NCBI GenBank assembly: GCA_021777105.1
Contig: JAIQZQ010000061.1
Coordinates: forward strand, 1 to 64,000
Direction: 5' to 3'
DNA: 64,000 bases
From: Candidatus Anammoxibacter sp.
Lineage (GTDB): Bacteria > Planctomycetota > Brocadiia > Brocadiales > Anammoxibacteraceae
The notes under the pieces are model-generated. The model ran no database searches and was not told the DNA's origin. It saw only the letters and a program-made list of their open reading frames with translations. The first letter of the stretch is position 1; each line of letters opens with the position of its first letter. Positions 1-8,366 of the stretch are shown one piece after another. The position numbers and the translations under genes are program-made.

Positions 1-172
1 GTTATATGGAAAATATTTATTTATTTTTAAGTTAGACATTTTTTCTCCTAAAAAAAGTTGGGGTTTTTAATAGGATATATTTATGTCTACTTTATTTAAA
101 GTTTTTTCCCCAGCACTACTCAACTAATTGGGAGAAGAACCGTTAATAATAACTTTTCAAAGGATTATAGTA

Positions 173-1633
173 ATGCAAACATTACGAAGAATATCTTTAA
201 TCATATGTGGATCATTTCTTATTTGTACGGCCTGTTATGCTAACAATCATTTTGAGAAAAGTTATGAAAATGGTTTACGGTTTGCAATTAATGAAAAATG
301 GGATGAGGCTGATAAAGAATTTAAAACAGTATTAAAAGTTAAACCGTTCTTTATGTATGCTAAAGAATGTATAAAATGTATTGAAAATTTAAGGGATAAC
401 AAAATAAGAAAAGATACAGCAATACATGTTTTTAAAGGACTATTGTTTTTTCAGCAAAAACTGTTTGGGGAGGCTCTCACAGAATATAATAAAGCAATTT
501 TCATAAACTCTAATTACACAATCATATATTTCTTTAGAGGAAACACTTTTAAAGAAAAAAAACTGATAGATAAAGCTATTGAAGATTATAGTAAAGCTAT
601 AGCAACAAATCCTAATTTTGGAGAAGCGTATTATGCTCGCGGTCTTTGTTTTGTAAAAAAGAGAACATTTAAGAACGATTCTTTAGGTCTTGTTAAAGCA
701 ATAAGGAAAAATCCTAAACGCGCTGAGTCATTTACCGTCAAAAGCGGAGCTGCTGAATCATTTGCCGTCAAAAATGGCGCTTATGAAGAAAGATTGGTAC
801 ATGATAAGGCAATCATTGACTACAATGATTTAGCTATAAATGATTTTAAATCTACTATTAAAAATAATTTAATGGTAGCAGAATCATATAACCAGCTTGG
901 TTTAATATATCAAGATAAAGACGATTATTTAAGCGCTATCACTAATTTTACAGATGCTATCACTACTGATAATGAATTTCTGGATGCTTATGTCAATCGC
1001 GGCATTCTGTATGCGAAAGTAAAAGGATTACATGCAAATGCAATCTCAGACTTTAACAAGGCGCTTAGAATTGATCCTAAAAATATTGACGCTTTAAACA
1101 GCCGCGGTATTTCTTTTTTAGGAACAGGTAAATATGATTTAGCTATTAATGATTTTATGAGTGTTGTTGACATTAACCCAAAAATCAATGAAGCTTATAC
1201 AAATTTAGCCGAAGTATATCGCGCAAAGCGAGAATCAGGCAAAGCAATGATGTACGTAGATAAAGCTTTAAAAAATGATAGCGCTGATGATATAGCTTAT
1301 GGTATGAAAGCAAAAATATTTATGGATCAGGGAAATGATGATTTAGCTATTAAAAATTTTAATCATGCCATTAATTTGAATAAAATGAGAGAGGTTCATT
1401 ATGTTCACTTAGCGATTATTTATGGAAGAAATAGAAAACTTGATGAAAGTTTTAAACTTTTAGATACAGCGATTCAAATAAACCCTAATAATTCTTTAGC
1501 GTTTGTTATAAAAGGTATTAATTATTCTATGTCAGGTGATAACATCAAAGCCTGTAAAAATTATAAACGTGCGTGTGAATTAGGAGATTGTGGAAATTAC
1601 AAAATTGCAAAAGCGCGTGGCGAGTGTAAATAA
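173..1633 (+). CDS. Secreted TPR-repeat protein
   Basis: The protein is about 486 residues and is built mostly of tetratricopeptide repeats with recurring A-I-x-D-x-x-x-A-I and D-P/N-P signatures, so it is probably a periplasmic or surface scaffold for protein contacts; the partner is unknown. I start it at the ATG at 173, not at an in-frame TTG at 128, because AAAGGA lies about nine bases upstream and the protein then opens with a good signal peptide ending near TACYA. An unusual segment near residues 175-200 repeats an A-E-S-F-x-V-K pattern, a small internal duplication. The C-terminus is rich in Cys (A-C-K-N-Y-K ... D-C-G-N-Y-K), and a decayed copy of this tail lies at about 2370-2499. No enzymatic domain is visible. 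Confidence 0.85.
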   Translation: MQTLRRISLIICGSFLICTACYANNHFEKSYENGLRFAINEKWDEADKEFKTVLKVKPFFMYAKECIKCIENLRDNKIRKDTAIHVFKGLLFFQQKLFGEALTEYNKAIFINSNYTIIYFFRGNTFKEKKLIDKAIEDYSKAIATNPNFGEAYYARGLCFVKKRTFKNDSLGLVKAIRKNPKRAESFTVKSGAAESFAVKNGAYEERLVHDKAIIDYNDLAINDFKSTIKNNLMVAESYNQLGLIYQDKDDYLSAITNFTDAITTDNEFLDAYVNRGILYAKVKGLHANAISDFNKALRIDPKNIDALNSRGISFLGTGKYDLAINDFMSVVDINPKINEAYTNLAEVYRAKRESGKAMMYVDKALKNDSADDIAYGMKAKIFMDQGNDDLAIKNFNHAINLNKMREVHYVHLAIIYGRNRKLDESFKLLDTAIQINPNNSLAFVIKGINYSMSGDNIKACKNYKRACELGDCGNYKIAKARGECK

Positions 1634-1715
1634 CTCAGAAGTTTTATGTTTTTTCGCTTTTTAATAATATTTATTTTTTTTGATTACAAATTTTTTGATT
1701 GAAAGGGGCTTTTTT

Positions 1716-2129
1716 ATGAAATATAAATGTTTATTATTATTTTTTATAGTATGCATTAGTCTTGTGGCAAACGGTTGTGGCACAACAACAAGAATGTATA
1801 CAGGGCCGGTACGGGATAAAAGCAATGTTGTTGTAATTCAAAAACATCATTATAAAGTAGGTTTAACCATCAACGGTACAATAGCAACTACAGCCTATAC
1901 AGAAGTTTTGCCCGGGCCGGTTACTTTGAGAATGTCAACATTTAAAAGCCAAAGAACCAACGCCGCTTTTGGCGCTTACATAATGGGTGGTAATGGTGAA
2001 ATTACGTTTGAAGCTAAAGCTGGCCATAAATATATAGTTGGATTAGCTGGTCAAGACGAATTTGTGGTTGTTGATAAAAATTCAGGAAGAGTAGTAACTA
2101 GCACCGTTGTAAAATGGAATTATAGATAA
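1716..2129 (+). CDS. Small predicted lipoprotein, function unknown
   Basis: This 137-residue protein has a hydrophobic signal sequence followed by a lipobox-like A-N-G-C, so it is probably lipid-anchored in the envelope. I chose the ATG at 1716 because AAAGGGG stands just upstream; an in-frame start at 1680 would put extra charged residues ahead of the signal. The mature part looks like a small beta-rich domain (repeated V-x-V and T-x-E-V-L-P-G patterns, with A-G-H-K-Y-I-V-G). The same style of segment (E-K/A-G-H-x-Y-K/I-V) occurs in the lipoprotein at 2530, suggesting a shared beta-sandwich module. It follows the TPR gene by about 80 bases and may be co-transcribed with it. I do not recognise a named family. 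Confidence 0.7.
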   Translation: MKYKCLLLFFIVCISLVANGCGTTTRMYTGPVRDKSNVVVIQKHHYKVGLTINGTIATTAYTEVLPGPVTLRMSTFKSQRTNAAFGAYIMGGNGEITFEAKAGHKYIVGLAGQDEFVVVDKNSGRVVTSTVVKWNYR

Positions 2130-2369
2130 TTGAACAATTTTTATTAAAGATATTGTTTTGTTTCAAACGGAATAGTACTTTTCTAAATTTAAATAAGCTA
2201 TAACAACCATGGCTTATTCATATACGAAAAACAAATGTATTCTAAAGCTATACATCTATTATTATTGATTAGACAATCAGGGGTGTTCTCATATGCCTTA
2301 TAAAACTTAGGGAGCAGTGGCAAAACCCCTGGTGATTTAGCAGCTTATTTTAAATGTGAAAAGTTCTAT

Positions 2370-2499
2370 TCACAGTGAATCAGGACACACTGTGGAATCT
2401 TGTGAAAACTTTAAATGCGCTAGTGAATTTGAAAAATGTGGTATATACAAAAAGTTAAAAATAGAGGAAACAGTCAATAAATTTAAGATATTATTTTAA
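2370..2499 (+). pseudogene. Remnant of a TPR-protein C-terminus
   Basis: An open stretch ending at TAA 2497-2499 encodes a peptide with the pattern S-G-x-x-x-x-S-C-E-N-F-K-x-A-S-E-F-x-x-C-G-I-Y-K. It matches the Cys-rich tail of the TPR protein at 173-1633 (S-G-D-N-I-K-A-C-K-N-Y-K-R-A-C-E-L-x-x-C-G-N-Y-K). No start codon with a ribosome site or upstream TPR body is in frame, so this is most likely the end of a deleted paralogue. The rest of the gap 2130-2529 shows nothing else I can support. Confidence 0.5.
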
Positions 2500-2529
2500 C
2501 ATTTATTTTTTTAGTTTAGAGGTTTTCAA

Positions 2530-4347
2530 ATGTATCTATCAAAAGTCACCAAAAACATAATAATTTTAAAAACTGTTTTAATTGCAATATTTTTAGTTGT
2601 CCAGTTAGGTTGCGCAACTACATCCCAAAAAGCATATTACGGCACTACTTTACCATTATCAGAACTTGCATTTATTAAAGAAGACAAAATCCAGCAGTCA
2701 AGCCCTTTTGGAATCTATAGCGCTAATGTTCTCAGCATAAATGATACTCATGTGGACGGAAATCTTTGGGAGATAAAATCTGGGCAAACAGTTGTGGAAA
2801 TAGGAACATATAATTTAAGTTCGGTTCAACCGATTTTCATAACTAAAGAAGAATTTGTTGCGGAGAAAGGCCATACATATAAAGTTTCTATAGCAAGATC
2901 TGGAGTCGATGATTATAGCCCTATAATAGAGGATGTAACAAAAAAAACTATAAGTTCAGAATCACCAACAGAAGAGCTCGTTAATCCTAAAGAAAAAACA
3001 TCTCAAAAGCATGGAGCTTCTGAAAACTATAGAACAGGAACCCAACGTGATATTATATGGAAAGATAACTTCACGGGAATAGAATTAGTGTTAATAAAAG
3101 GAGGGTGTTACCAAATGGGGGACACCTTTGGTGATGGCGAAAATGAAGAATTACCTGTACATGAGGTGTGTATTGATGATTTTTATATTGGTAAATATGA
3201 GGTGACTCAAGGACAGTGGGAGAAGGTGATGGGTTTTAATCCATCAGGTATGTCAGGTGGTCGATCTGTCAATAATCCAGTAGATAATGTAAGCTGGAAT
3301 AATGCGCAGGCGTTTATAAATAAGTTAAATAATGAAACAGGTAAAAATTTCAGATTACCAACTGAAGCTGAATGGGAGTATGCTGCAAGGAGTAAGGGCA
3401 AAAAAGAAAAATGGGCAGGCACAAGCAAAAAGAAAGAGCTTAGAAAATATGCGTGGTTTGAAAAGAAAGGGCTTTTTAGCAAAATATCAAACTACTATAC
3501 CCATCCTGTAGGCCAGAAAAAGCCTAACTCGCTTGGTCTTTATGATATGACAGGTAATGTAAATGAATGGGTGCATGACAAACATGACAAGAATGCTTAT
3601 AACGAACACCAGCGTGAAAACCCTATATATATGAAAGGGCTGCCTGGTCGGTGTTACAGAGGAGGTTGGATAGGCTCCAAGCCGAGTGAATGCCGTATTA
3701 CATCTCGCTCAGCCGTCATGCAGAATAGGGGATTACGTGCCGTTGGCTTTAGACTTGTAATGACATATTTTATGGGAAAAGAAAATTCATCATCAGTACT
3801 GGATTTTAGGCAGGCAGAGAGGATAAATTCTTTAATTGAAGACTTGAAATACGAAGTGGCACAAGCGTATGCTTCAACAACTTTAAAAGCCATTGGCACA
3901 CCAGCTATTAAGCCTTTAATTAAAGCCTTGAAAGATTATAAATCACAGCCGTTTGCTTCACTAGCTTTAAAAGGCATAGGCATTCCCGCTATTGACCCTT
4001 TGATTGTAGCGTTGAAAGATAAAAAATCACAGACATTTGCTGCTCTAACTTTAAAAGAAATAGGCACACCCGCTATTAATCCGCTAATTGAAGCCTTGAA
4101 AGATGAAAAATCTCAGCCGTTTGCTTCGATAGCTTTAAAAGACATAGGCACGCCAGCTATTGAACCTCTGATTATAGCGTTGAAAGATAAAAAATCACAG
4201 ACATTTGCTGCTCTAACTTTAAAAGAAATAGGCACACCCGCTATTAATCCGCTAATTGAAGCCTTGAAAGATGAAAAATCACGGGAATTTGCTACGCTAG
4301 CTTTAAAAGAAATAGGCACACCAGAAGCATTAAATTCTATAAAGTAA
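2530..4347 (+). CDS. Lipoprotein with formylglycine-generating-enzyme-like domain and HEAT-like repeats
   Basis: The 605-residue protein begins with a signal peptide and lipobox (Q-L-G-C, Cys28). Residues about 30-130 form a small beta domain, and residues about 181-412 are an FGE-sulfatase domain, recognisable from G-G-C-Y-Q-M-G, the conserved Y-E-V-T-Q-x-Q-W, L-P-T-E-A-E-W-E-Y-A-A-R, D-M-T-G-N-V-N-E-W and the closing G-F-R-L-V. Many bacterial members of this fold are ligand-binding or scaffold proteins, not true formylglycine synthases. The last 150 residues are five to six 28-residue HEAT/PBS-lyase-type repeats (G-T-P-A-I-x-P-L-I-x-A-L-K-D). At DNA level adjacent 168-bp blocks (about 4010-4113 and 4178-4281) are nearly identical, showing recent tandem duplication. 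It is probably an envelope-anchored protein-interaction module. Confidence 0.85.
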   Translation: MYLSKVTKNIIILKTVLIAIFLVVQLGCATTSQKAYYGTTLPLSELAFIKEDKIQQSSPFGIYSANVLSINDTHVDGNLWEIKSGQTVVEIGTYNLSSVQPIFITKEEFVAEKGHTYKVSIARSGVDDYSPIIEDVTKKTISSESPTEELVNPKEKTSQKHGASENYRTGTQRDIIWKDNFTGIELVLIKGGCYQMGDTFGDGENEELPVHEVCIDDFYIGKYEVTQGQWEKVMGFNPSGMSGGRSVNNPVDNVSWNNAQAFINKLNNETGKNFRLPTEAEWEYAARSKGKKEKWAGTSKKKELRKYAWFEKKGLFSKISNYYTHPVGQKKPNSLGLYDMTGNVNEWVHDKHDKNAYNEHQRENPIYMKGLPGRCYRGGWIGSKPSECRITSRSAVMQNRGLRAVGFRLVMTYFMGKENSSSVLDFRQAERINSLIEDLKYEVAQAYASTTLKAIGTPAIKPLIKALKDYKSQPFASLALKGIGIPAIDPLIVALKDKKSQTFAALTLKEIGTPAINPLIEALKDEKSQPFASIALKDIGTPAIEPLIIALKDKKSQTFAALTLKEIGTPAINPLIEALKDEKSREFATLALKEIGTPEALNSIK

Positions 4348-5004
4348 AAACGATCTTAAAGGTTAGATTCTGATAACTTGAAAACAATAAAAGTACTAAC
4401 AGTTTAGATCATTGAAAAATAAAACTAACGTCAAAACCAAAATTTGTTATAAGTAGTTTTTTAATAAGGAACACTATTATGCCTAAAGTATTGTTTAGGT
4501 ACAGATTTCGTGATCTACGGGCCTGTGGCATAGATTTTATAAAATAAATAATTTCGGAGCCTTATCAATATGGCCGTAATTATATCTTATACAAATTATA
4601 CAAAAGCTGGGATTGAAAACAACCCAAAGGCAAACTCAAAGAATACACGGCGAAAGACCTTCTTTTGCAGCTAGAAGAAATATGGTTTCTATTTAGTTTT
4701 TTAAAAAATTAAAGTTAAAAACAACGTAAACCTAAATTAGGCGATTTTTTTAAACGCTGTAGAGCCTGCTCTCCCAATGGGCAGCTCTGCCATCATAATA
4801 AAATCAGATCGTTAGGGAAAGAACCATACATTTAATTTTCATCCGTTGGACGAAGATTTATAAAGTTATAATATTTTGATGCCTTATCGAATAATTTATA
4901 TTAAATTTTACTCGTCACTCGGCGTAGACTTTTTTAGTCACACCAGTATAACTGGTGATTTACTTTATTAATTATAATTGAATATTTTATAGGAGAATGT
5001 TCGG
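4348..5004. other. Intergenic stretch without a convincing gene
   Basis: This AT-rich stretch of about 650 bases holds no intact gene. Around 4610-4700 one frame reads K-E-Y-T-A-K-D-L-L-L-Q-L-E-E-I, faintly like the C-terminal tail of an IS4/IS1634-type transposase, but frames are broken and I would not call it. An inverted pair near 4939-4956 (CACCAGTATAACTGGTG) could be an operator or a weak hairpin ahead of the 5005 gene. Confidence 0.4.
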
Positions 5005-5541
5005 ATGAAAAAATTATTATTACTGTTTATATCAATAGCTTTTGTGATGTTGTTTTCTAAAGCCATATACGCAAAAAATATTATTATCGGCTCAAACGTT
5101 GTAAATGTTAAATTAAGTGTAATCTTGCCCCCATCAGAAGGCGGTCTTCTTACTGTAGGAAAAGACGGCCAACTTATTCCTACGAACGTAACTAAAATGA
5201 ATGGTGAAATTAGTTTAACCATTACTATAAATAATAAATCATTTGATAGCTGGTACCCTGTAATTGATTCGGCAGAAGTGGACGGGAAAGTATTTTATAA
5301 GTGTGACAATGGCAAATTTTTTCTAATGAGGGATCAAGACAATTTCTATCCTTTCATAGATCATGATAATAGCTTGCTTAATAAATATGGTGGTGTTGAT
5401 GAAGCATTGTATGAATTAACCAAGAAACTAGAAGATCCATTATATATAAATGAAGCCGTTTGGGAAATTTGGGAAATTACAGAAATTGTAAGTACAAGAA
5501 TTCCTAAAGAAAACACCAATTCAAGTAGAAAAATAGAATAA
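5005..5541 (+). CDS. Exported protein of unknown function
   Basis: The 178-residue protein has a clear cleavable signal peptide (M-K-K-L then a hydrophobic core, predicted cut after A-I-Y-A near residue 23) and no lipobox, so it is probably periplasmic or secreted. The start ATG at 5005 is preceded by AGGAGAA at a normal distance. The mature part shows short beta-type segments and an acidic, Tyr- and Trp-rich C-terminal half with no motif I recognise. It stands alone between long AT-rich gaps and may be its own transcription unit. Confidence 0.65.
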   Translation: MKKLLLLFISIAFVMLFSKAIYAKNIIIGSNVVNVKLSVILPPSEGGLLTVGKDGQLIPTNVTKMNGEISLTITINNKSFDSWYPVIDSAEVDGKVFYKCDNGKFFLMRDQDNFYPFIDHDNSLLNKYGGVDEALYELTKKLEDPLYINEAVWEIWEITEIVSTRIPKENTNSSRKIE

Positions 5542-5771
5542 GTCTAAAAAACAACTTCACTTTTCTGTTAAATTTACTTTTATTTTTATCATAGACATTT
5601 CTATTTTATTATGAATCAATATTATCGGAAATTTTATTCTTATAATACTGGTGAATTCACTTTTTTATACCTTTTTTATAATTTACACAAAATAGTTGAC
5701 ACTATCCTTATTTAGATTTGAAAAAGTCCAATTTCGTCTGAGGCAAGACAATAACAATTAGGAGATATTAT

Positions 5772-6050
5772 ATGAATCTTACAAGATCCATTAAAAATAT
5801 TACGTTAGCTAAATTTCTTTTTATTGGAATATTAATAGTTATACAGTATGGTTGTGCTACAGTATCGGAATACGATGACTGGTACTCAAACATAACAAAG
5901 TCAGAATTACAAGAAGATGAACTTGCATTTATAATAGGAAATAACCATGATGAAGTGTTTTCTCCTTGGAATATTAAAACGGTAAATTATTTGGCCGAAA
6001 TAGTCAAAATTGATAACAACTATTTGCAAGGGGGACGATATGCAACCTAA
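5772..6050 (+). pseudogene. Truncated paralogue of the 2530 lipoprotein
   Basis: This open frame starts with a ribosome site (TTAGGAG) and encodes a signal peptide with lipobox ending Q-Y-G-C (Cys28). It then follows the N-terminal domain of the 2530 lipoprotein: both continue C-A-T, E-L-A-F-I, then S-P-F/W with a similar spacing. The frame stops after 92 residues, exactly where the perfect palindrome at 6045-6103 begins; the TAA stop is part of the palindrome. The downstream body (beta domain, FGE domain, repeats) is missing. It may still give a short lipopeptide, but I read it as a gene broken by an insertion or deletion. Confidence 0.7.
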
Positions 6051-6103
6051 ACTGGATAAATTGTTAATAACTATGTGGTATTAACAATTTATCCAGTTTA
6101 GGT
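6045..6103. repeat. Perfect 59-bp palindrome at a gene-break junction
   Basis: Two 25-base arms (6045-6069 and 6079-6103) are perfect reverse complements around a 9-base loop. The element sits precisely between a 3'-truncated lipoprotein gene and a 5'-truncated HU gene. It is too long and its flanks too disrupted for an ordinary terminator, so it is more likely a small mobile-element footprint or two abutting insertion-sequence ends. I do not recognise the terminal sequence. Confidence 0.75.
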
Positions 6104-6112
6104 GATAAAAGT

Positions 6113-6367
6113 GTGGGGCTAGAATCCAAAGCTGCTGCTGAACGGGCTGTTAAAGCGGTTATTGATGGTATAAGCGCCGGCATTAAAAAGGATGGCACTG
6201 TTCAAGTGATGGGGTTTGGGACTTTTACTGTTAAATCCCGAGCGGCTCGTAAAGGACGTAATCCTCAAACGGGTGAAGCGATCAAGATCAAAGCTTCTAA
6301 AACTGTTGGATTTAAAGCTGGAGCGGCTTTAAAAGAAGTTGCTGCTAAAACTCGTGGTAAAAAATAA
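6113..6367 (+). pseudogene. 5'-truncated HU-family DNA-binding protein gene
   Basis: The reading frame matches residues about 20 to the end of the complete HU protein at 23591-23890 almost residue for residue (G-F-G-T-F-T-V-K-S-R-A-A-R-K-G-R-N-P arm region and K-A-S-K-T-V-G-F-K-A-G C-terminus), but lacks the first helix. The available GTG at 6113 has no ribosome site, and the preceding sequence is the palindrome. HU proteins are small dimeric nucleoid proteins that also help site-specific recombination. The gene lies at the left copy of a duplicated island-end unit, followed by the same repeat cluster and tRNA fragment. Confidence 0.75.
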
Positions 6368-6428
6368 ATATAGGGCGTTTTTGATGGTTGCTGTCTAGAC
6401 AATTAATAATTATTATATTTACATCCAC

Positions 6429-6467
6429 TGTAGTCAGAATGTAGTCACTGTAGTCAAATTGTAGTCA
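6429..6467 (+). repeat. Phased TGTAGTCA repeats, left copy
   Basis: Four copies of TGTAGTCA start at 6429, 6440, 6449 and 6460. The spacing is 11, 9 and 11 bases, close to one helical turn, and the cluster lies about 140 bases before the tRNA-Pro fragment. The right island end has five copies at exact 11-base spacing. Such arrays are typical of arm-type recombinase or excisionase sites, or of initiator iterons; which one applies is inference. Confidence 0.6.
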
Positions 6468-6604
6468 AATTCTGAGGAAGCAACAGAACTCAACCGGACT
6501 CACCGGAATATTTTGCAAGTCATAACCTGTTGTCAAATAAAGAGTAAAAGTCGTAACAGCCACAACGCCGGGTACTTATAAAAATATTAAAAAATACGCT
6601 TAAG

Positions 6605-6654
<50 letters not shown>

Positions 6655-6715
6655 TATATCCCAACGACTTATGACTTTAAGTCACCCGCAGTTTTTCATC
6701 ACAGTGATCAAATTA

Positions 6716-6751
6716 GAGCCGGAATTAAAACATATCACATAATTCCGGCTC
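6716..6751 (-). terminator. Hairpin, possible terminator of the toxin-antitoxin operon
   Basis: Two 12-base arms (6716-6727 and 6740-6751) are perfect reverse complements around a 12-base loop. The hairpin lies downstream of the antitoxin gene on the minus strand. There is no strong T run, so it could also act on its own as a processing signal. The remaining bases between 6655 and 6893 show nothing else. Confidence 0.45.
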
Positions 6752-6893
6752 ATTATAACGCAATCACAACGTTATTTGAAGTCGCATTAAAAGCCGTTTC
6801 TACCATTTTCGCCAACGATTTTATCCCTCTTTTTTATTAGTTAACCGATACCCTCAAAAAAAGCATATCGTAAAACAAGCTTAACTGTTACTA

Positions 6894-7211
6894 TCACCTT
6901 ATTGCATGGATAGTAAGATGAACACCTTCTTTTTCTTGAAGAATTCCGATAATATTAAATAAATTATTTGATTGCGGGTTTCCTTTAGGCCCTAACATTC
7001 TGATTAAACTCTTTGATGACTTTGCAGTGATTTTAGCTAAATCTTCAAATCCTATTGTGGAGTTTATGTAATCTTTTAACAATGTTTTTCCTGTTGCCAC
7101 ATCTCCAGATAATAGACATTCTATGCTTTCACTTAAAAGCCCTTTTCTAAATTCAGGATCACGCTGAGCACGTTCCTTAATAGTGTCTTTGAAATTTTTT
7201 GTAAGCGCCAT
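6894..7211 (-). CDS. HigA-like antitoxin, addiction-module transcriptional regulator
   Basis: The 105-residue protein carries a helix-turn-helix of the Xre/HigA kind near its C-terminal half (L-A-K-I-T-A-K-S-S-K-S-L-I-R-M-L-G, then P-K-G-N-P and a final H-L-T-I-H). This is the usual form of the DNA-binding probable-addiction-module antidote family. It should bind and neutralise the adjacent toxin and repress the shared promoter. The start is supported by AGGAG just upstream. It follows the toxin gene by two bases, the toxin-first order typical of HigBA-like pairs, and the pair probably stabilises the island. Confidence 0.85.
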   Translation of the reverse strand: MALTKNFKDTIKERAQRDPEFRKGLLSESIECLLSGDVATGKTLLKDYINSTIGFEDLAKITAKSSKSLIRMLGPKGNPQSNNLFNIIGILQEKEGVHLTIHAIR

Positions 7212-7213
7212 TA

Positions 7214-7540
7214 CTAATCTCCTTTCTTGCGTTGTTTATACTCTTTCCATAGTTCTATGGATCTTTTTATGTCATTTTGCTGCCGTTTTTTGGTTCCACC
7301 ACCTAACAGAATCACAAGAGTTGTGCCTGCTTTTCCAAAATAAACTCTATATCCAGGCCCAAAATCAATTTTACATTCAAATAATCCTTTCCCAACTGCT
7401 TCTACTCGTGAAAAGTTTCTATTTTCTATACGACCTAAATATTTTCTTACTTTTAATGCGGCTTCTGAGTTAAGGTTGTTAAACCATTCACCGAAATTGT
7501 TTTTACCATAAGTATCGATATATTCTTCCAACCTTATCAC
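7214..7540 (-). CDS. RelE/HigB-family toxin (addiction module killer protein)
   Basis: The protein matches the RelE/ParE-superfamily killer proteins: short helices, then the strands I-E-N-R-N-F, E-C-K-I-D-F-G-P-G-Y-R-V-Y-F-G and L-V-I-L-L-G-G-G-T-K-K-R-Q-Q-x-D-I. Members usually cut mRNA at the ribosome. An upstream TTG would add 12 hydrophobic residues, but the family length (about 100-110) and the start of homology (I-R-L-E-E-Y-I) favour the GTG at 7540, giving 108 residues. A promoter-like TTGACA/TACCAT pair sits just upstream, so the message may be nearly leaderless. The antitoxin follows directly. Confidence 0.85.
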   Translation of the reverse strand: MIRLEEYIDTYGKNNFGEWFNNLNSEAALKVRKYLGRIENRNFSRVEAVGKGLFECKIDFGPGYRVYFGKAGTTLVILLGGGTKKRQQNDIKRSIELWKEYKQRKKGD

Positions 7541-7547
7541 AATTTGA

Positions 7548-7576
7548 ATGGTAACACATATGGCACTAACTGTCAA
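7548..7576 (-). promoter_or_regulatory. Putative sigma-70-type promoter of the toxin-antitoxin operon
   Basis: On the minus strand a perfect -35 TTGACA (7576-7571) is followed after 17 bases by TACCAT (7553-7548), which matches four of six bases of the -10 consensus. The expected transcription start falls within a base or two of the GTG proposed for the toxin, implying a leaderless or very short leader message. Confidence 0.4.
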
Positions 7577-7623
7577 TGCCTTAATAAATACAAAAATATA
7601 TCATATTTTAGTGGAGAAACAGA

Positions 7624-8076
7624 ATGGATACAAATAGTGGCGACAATAGCGATGCTTTTTGGGTAAAGGTAGAAGAATCGTTAAATGATATACGTGACTT
7701 GATAAATCAATTTCTGGAAAAGAAGATTAATGTCAATCAGTTTCAGACTAAAGCCAGGGATTTTATAAATGACGACGATATAAAAGGCATTCCATATTTT
7801 GTAAAAATGCTTGAAGAAAAGGAATCAGAATACTTTAAAATTAAAAAAATCTTCCCTATGATTCACCTTATAATATGCGCCGTAGATGTAGCAAGGTATA
7901 ATGACAAGATTAAAGCAACCGACAACTTAAGCATCCATCCCTCAAGTAATGTCATAGGAGGAAAAGGCGGAGATTTCCTATTAGAGTGCGTTTCAGACAC
8001 ACTGGCAAATGTAGTAAAAGATTTAGATGATGACTTTGCGGCGTATTGCGATAAAGTTGAATGCAGGAGTGTGTAG
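7624..8076 (+). CDS. Hypothetical protein, 150 residues
   Basis: The gene starts with a ribosome site (GTGGAGAAAC) and is the only plus-strand gene in the left part of the island. The protein is acidic and mostly helical (D-A-F-W-V-K-V-E-E-S-L-N-D-I-R-D-L-I-N-Q-F-L-E-K at the start), with no signal peptide, membrane segment or metal motif. A Gly-rich stretch (V-I-G-G-K-G-G-D) interrupts the C-terminal helices. I do not recognise the family. It is divergent from the toxin-antitoxin pair and may be an independent island gene. Confidence 0.6.
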   Translation: MDTNSGDNSDAFWVKVEESLNDIRDLINQFLEKKINVNQFQTKARDFINDDDIKGIPYFVKMLEEKESEYFKIKKIFPMIHLIICAVDVARYNDKIKATDNLSIHPSSNVIGGKGGDFLLECVSDTLANVVKDLDDDFAAYCDKVECRSV

Positions 8077-8156
8077 AAAAAACCTTATTATGTATTAAAT
8101 ATAAAAGCATAAGGATTATTGGGCTCTGAACATAATAGAAAAACTGCTGAAGATTT

Positions 8157-8240
8157 GAAAAAAGAGATTTATTTCTAAAAGAAGCAGATGACGAGACGAT
8201 AGATCTAGTGTTTAAGCTTGTTAAAGGGATTGTACAGTGA
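8157..8240 (+). pseudogene. Possible short gene remnant
   Basis: A 27-codon open frame ending at TGA 8238-8240 reads L-K-E-A-D-D-E-T-I-D-L-V-F-K-L-V-K-G-I-V-Q. This regular amphipathic helix is of the kind that ends small antitoxin or hypothetical proteins. It has no start codon with a ribosome site, so it is at best the tail of a lost gene. The rest of 8077-8366 is featureless. Confidence 0.25.
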
Positions 8241-8366
8241 AAATTGTTGTGCAGCTAAAATTAATATTTTAAAATAAAACAGTAAAGAAAGTACTGATTA
8301 TATAGGTAAAAATTATTTTAAAGTTGCATTAATATAATCATATAATTCCTTTTAATGTCACAAGAC

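Noticed and set aside
4560-4760. Insertion-sequence transposase remnant
   Set aside because: A short K-E-Y-T-A-K-D-L-L-L-Q-L-E-E-I frame resembles transposase tails, but no catalytic region or terminal repeats support it.
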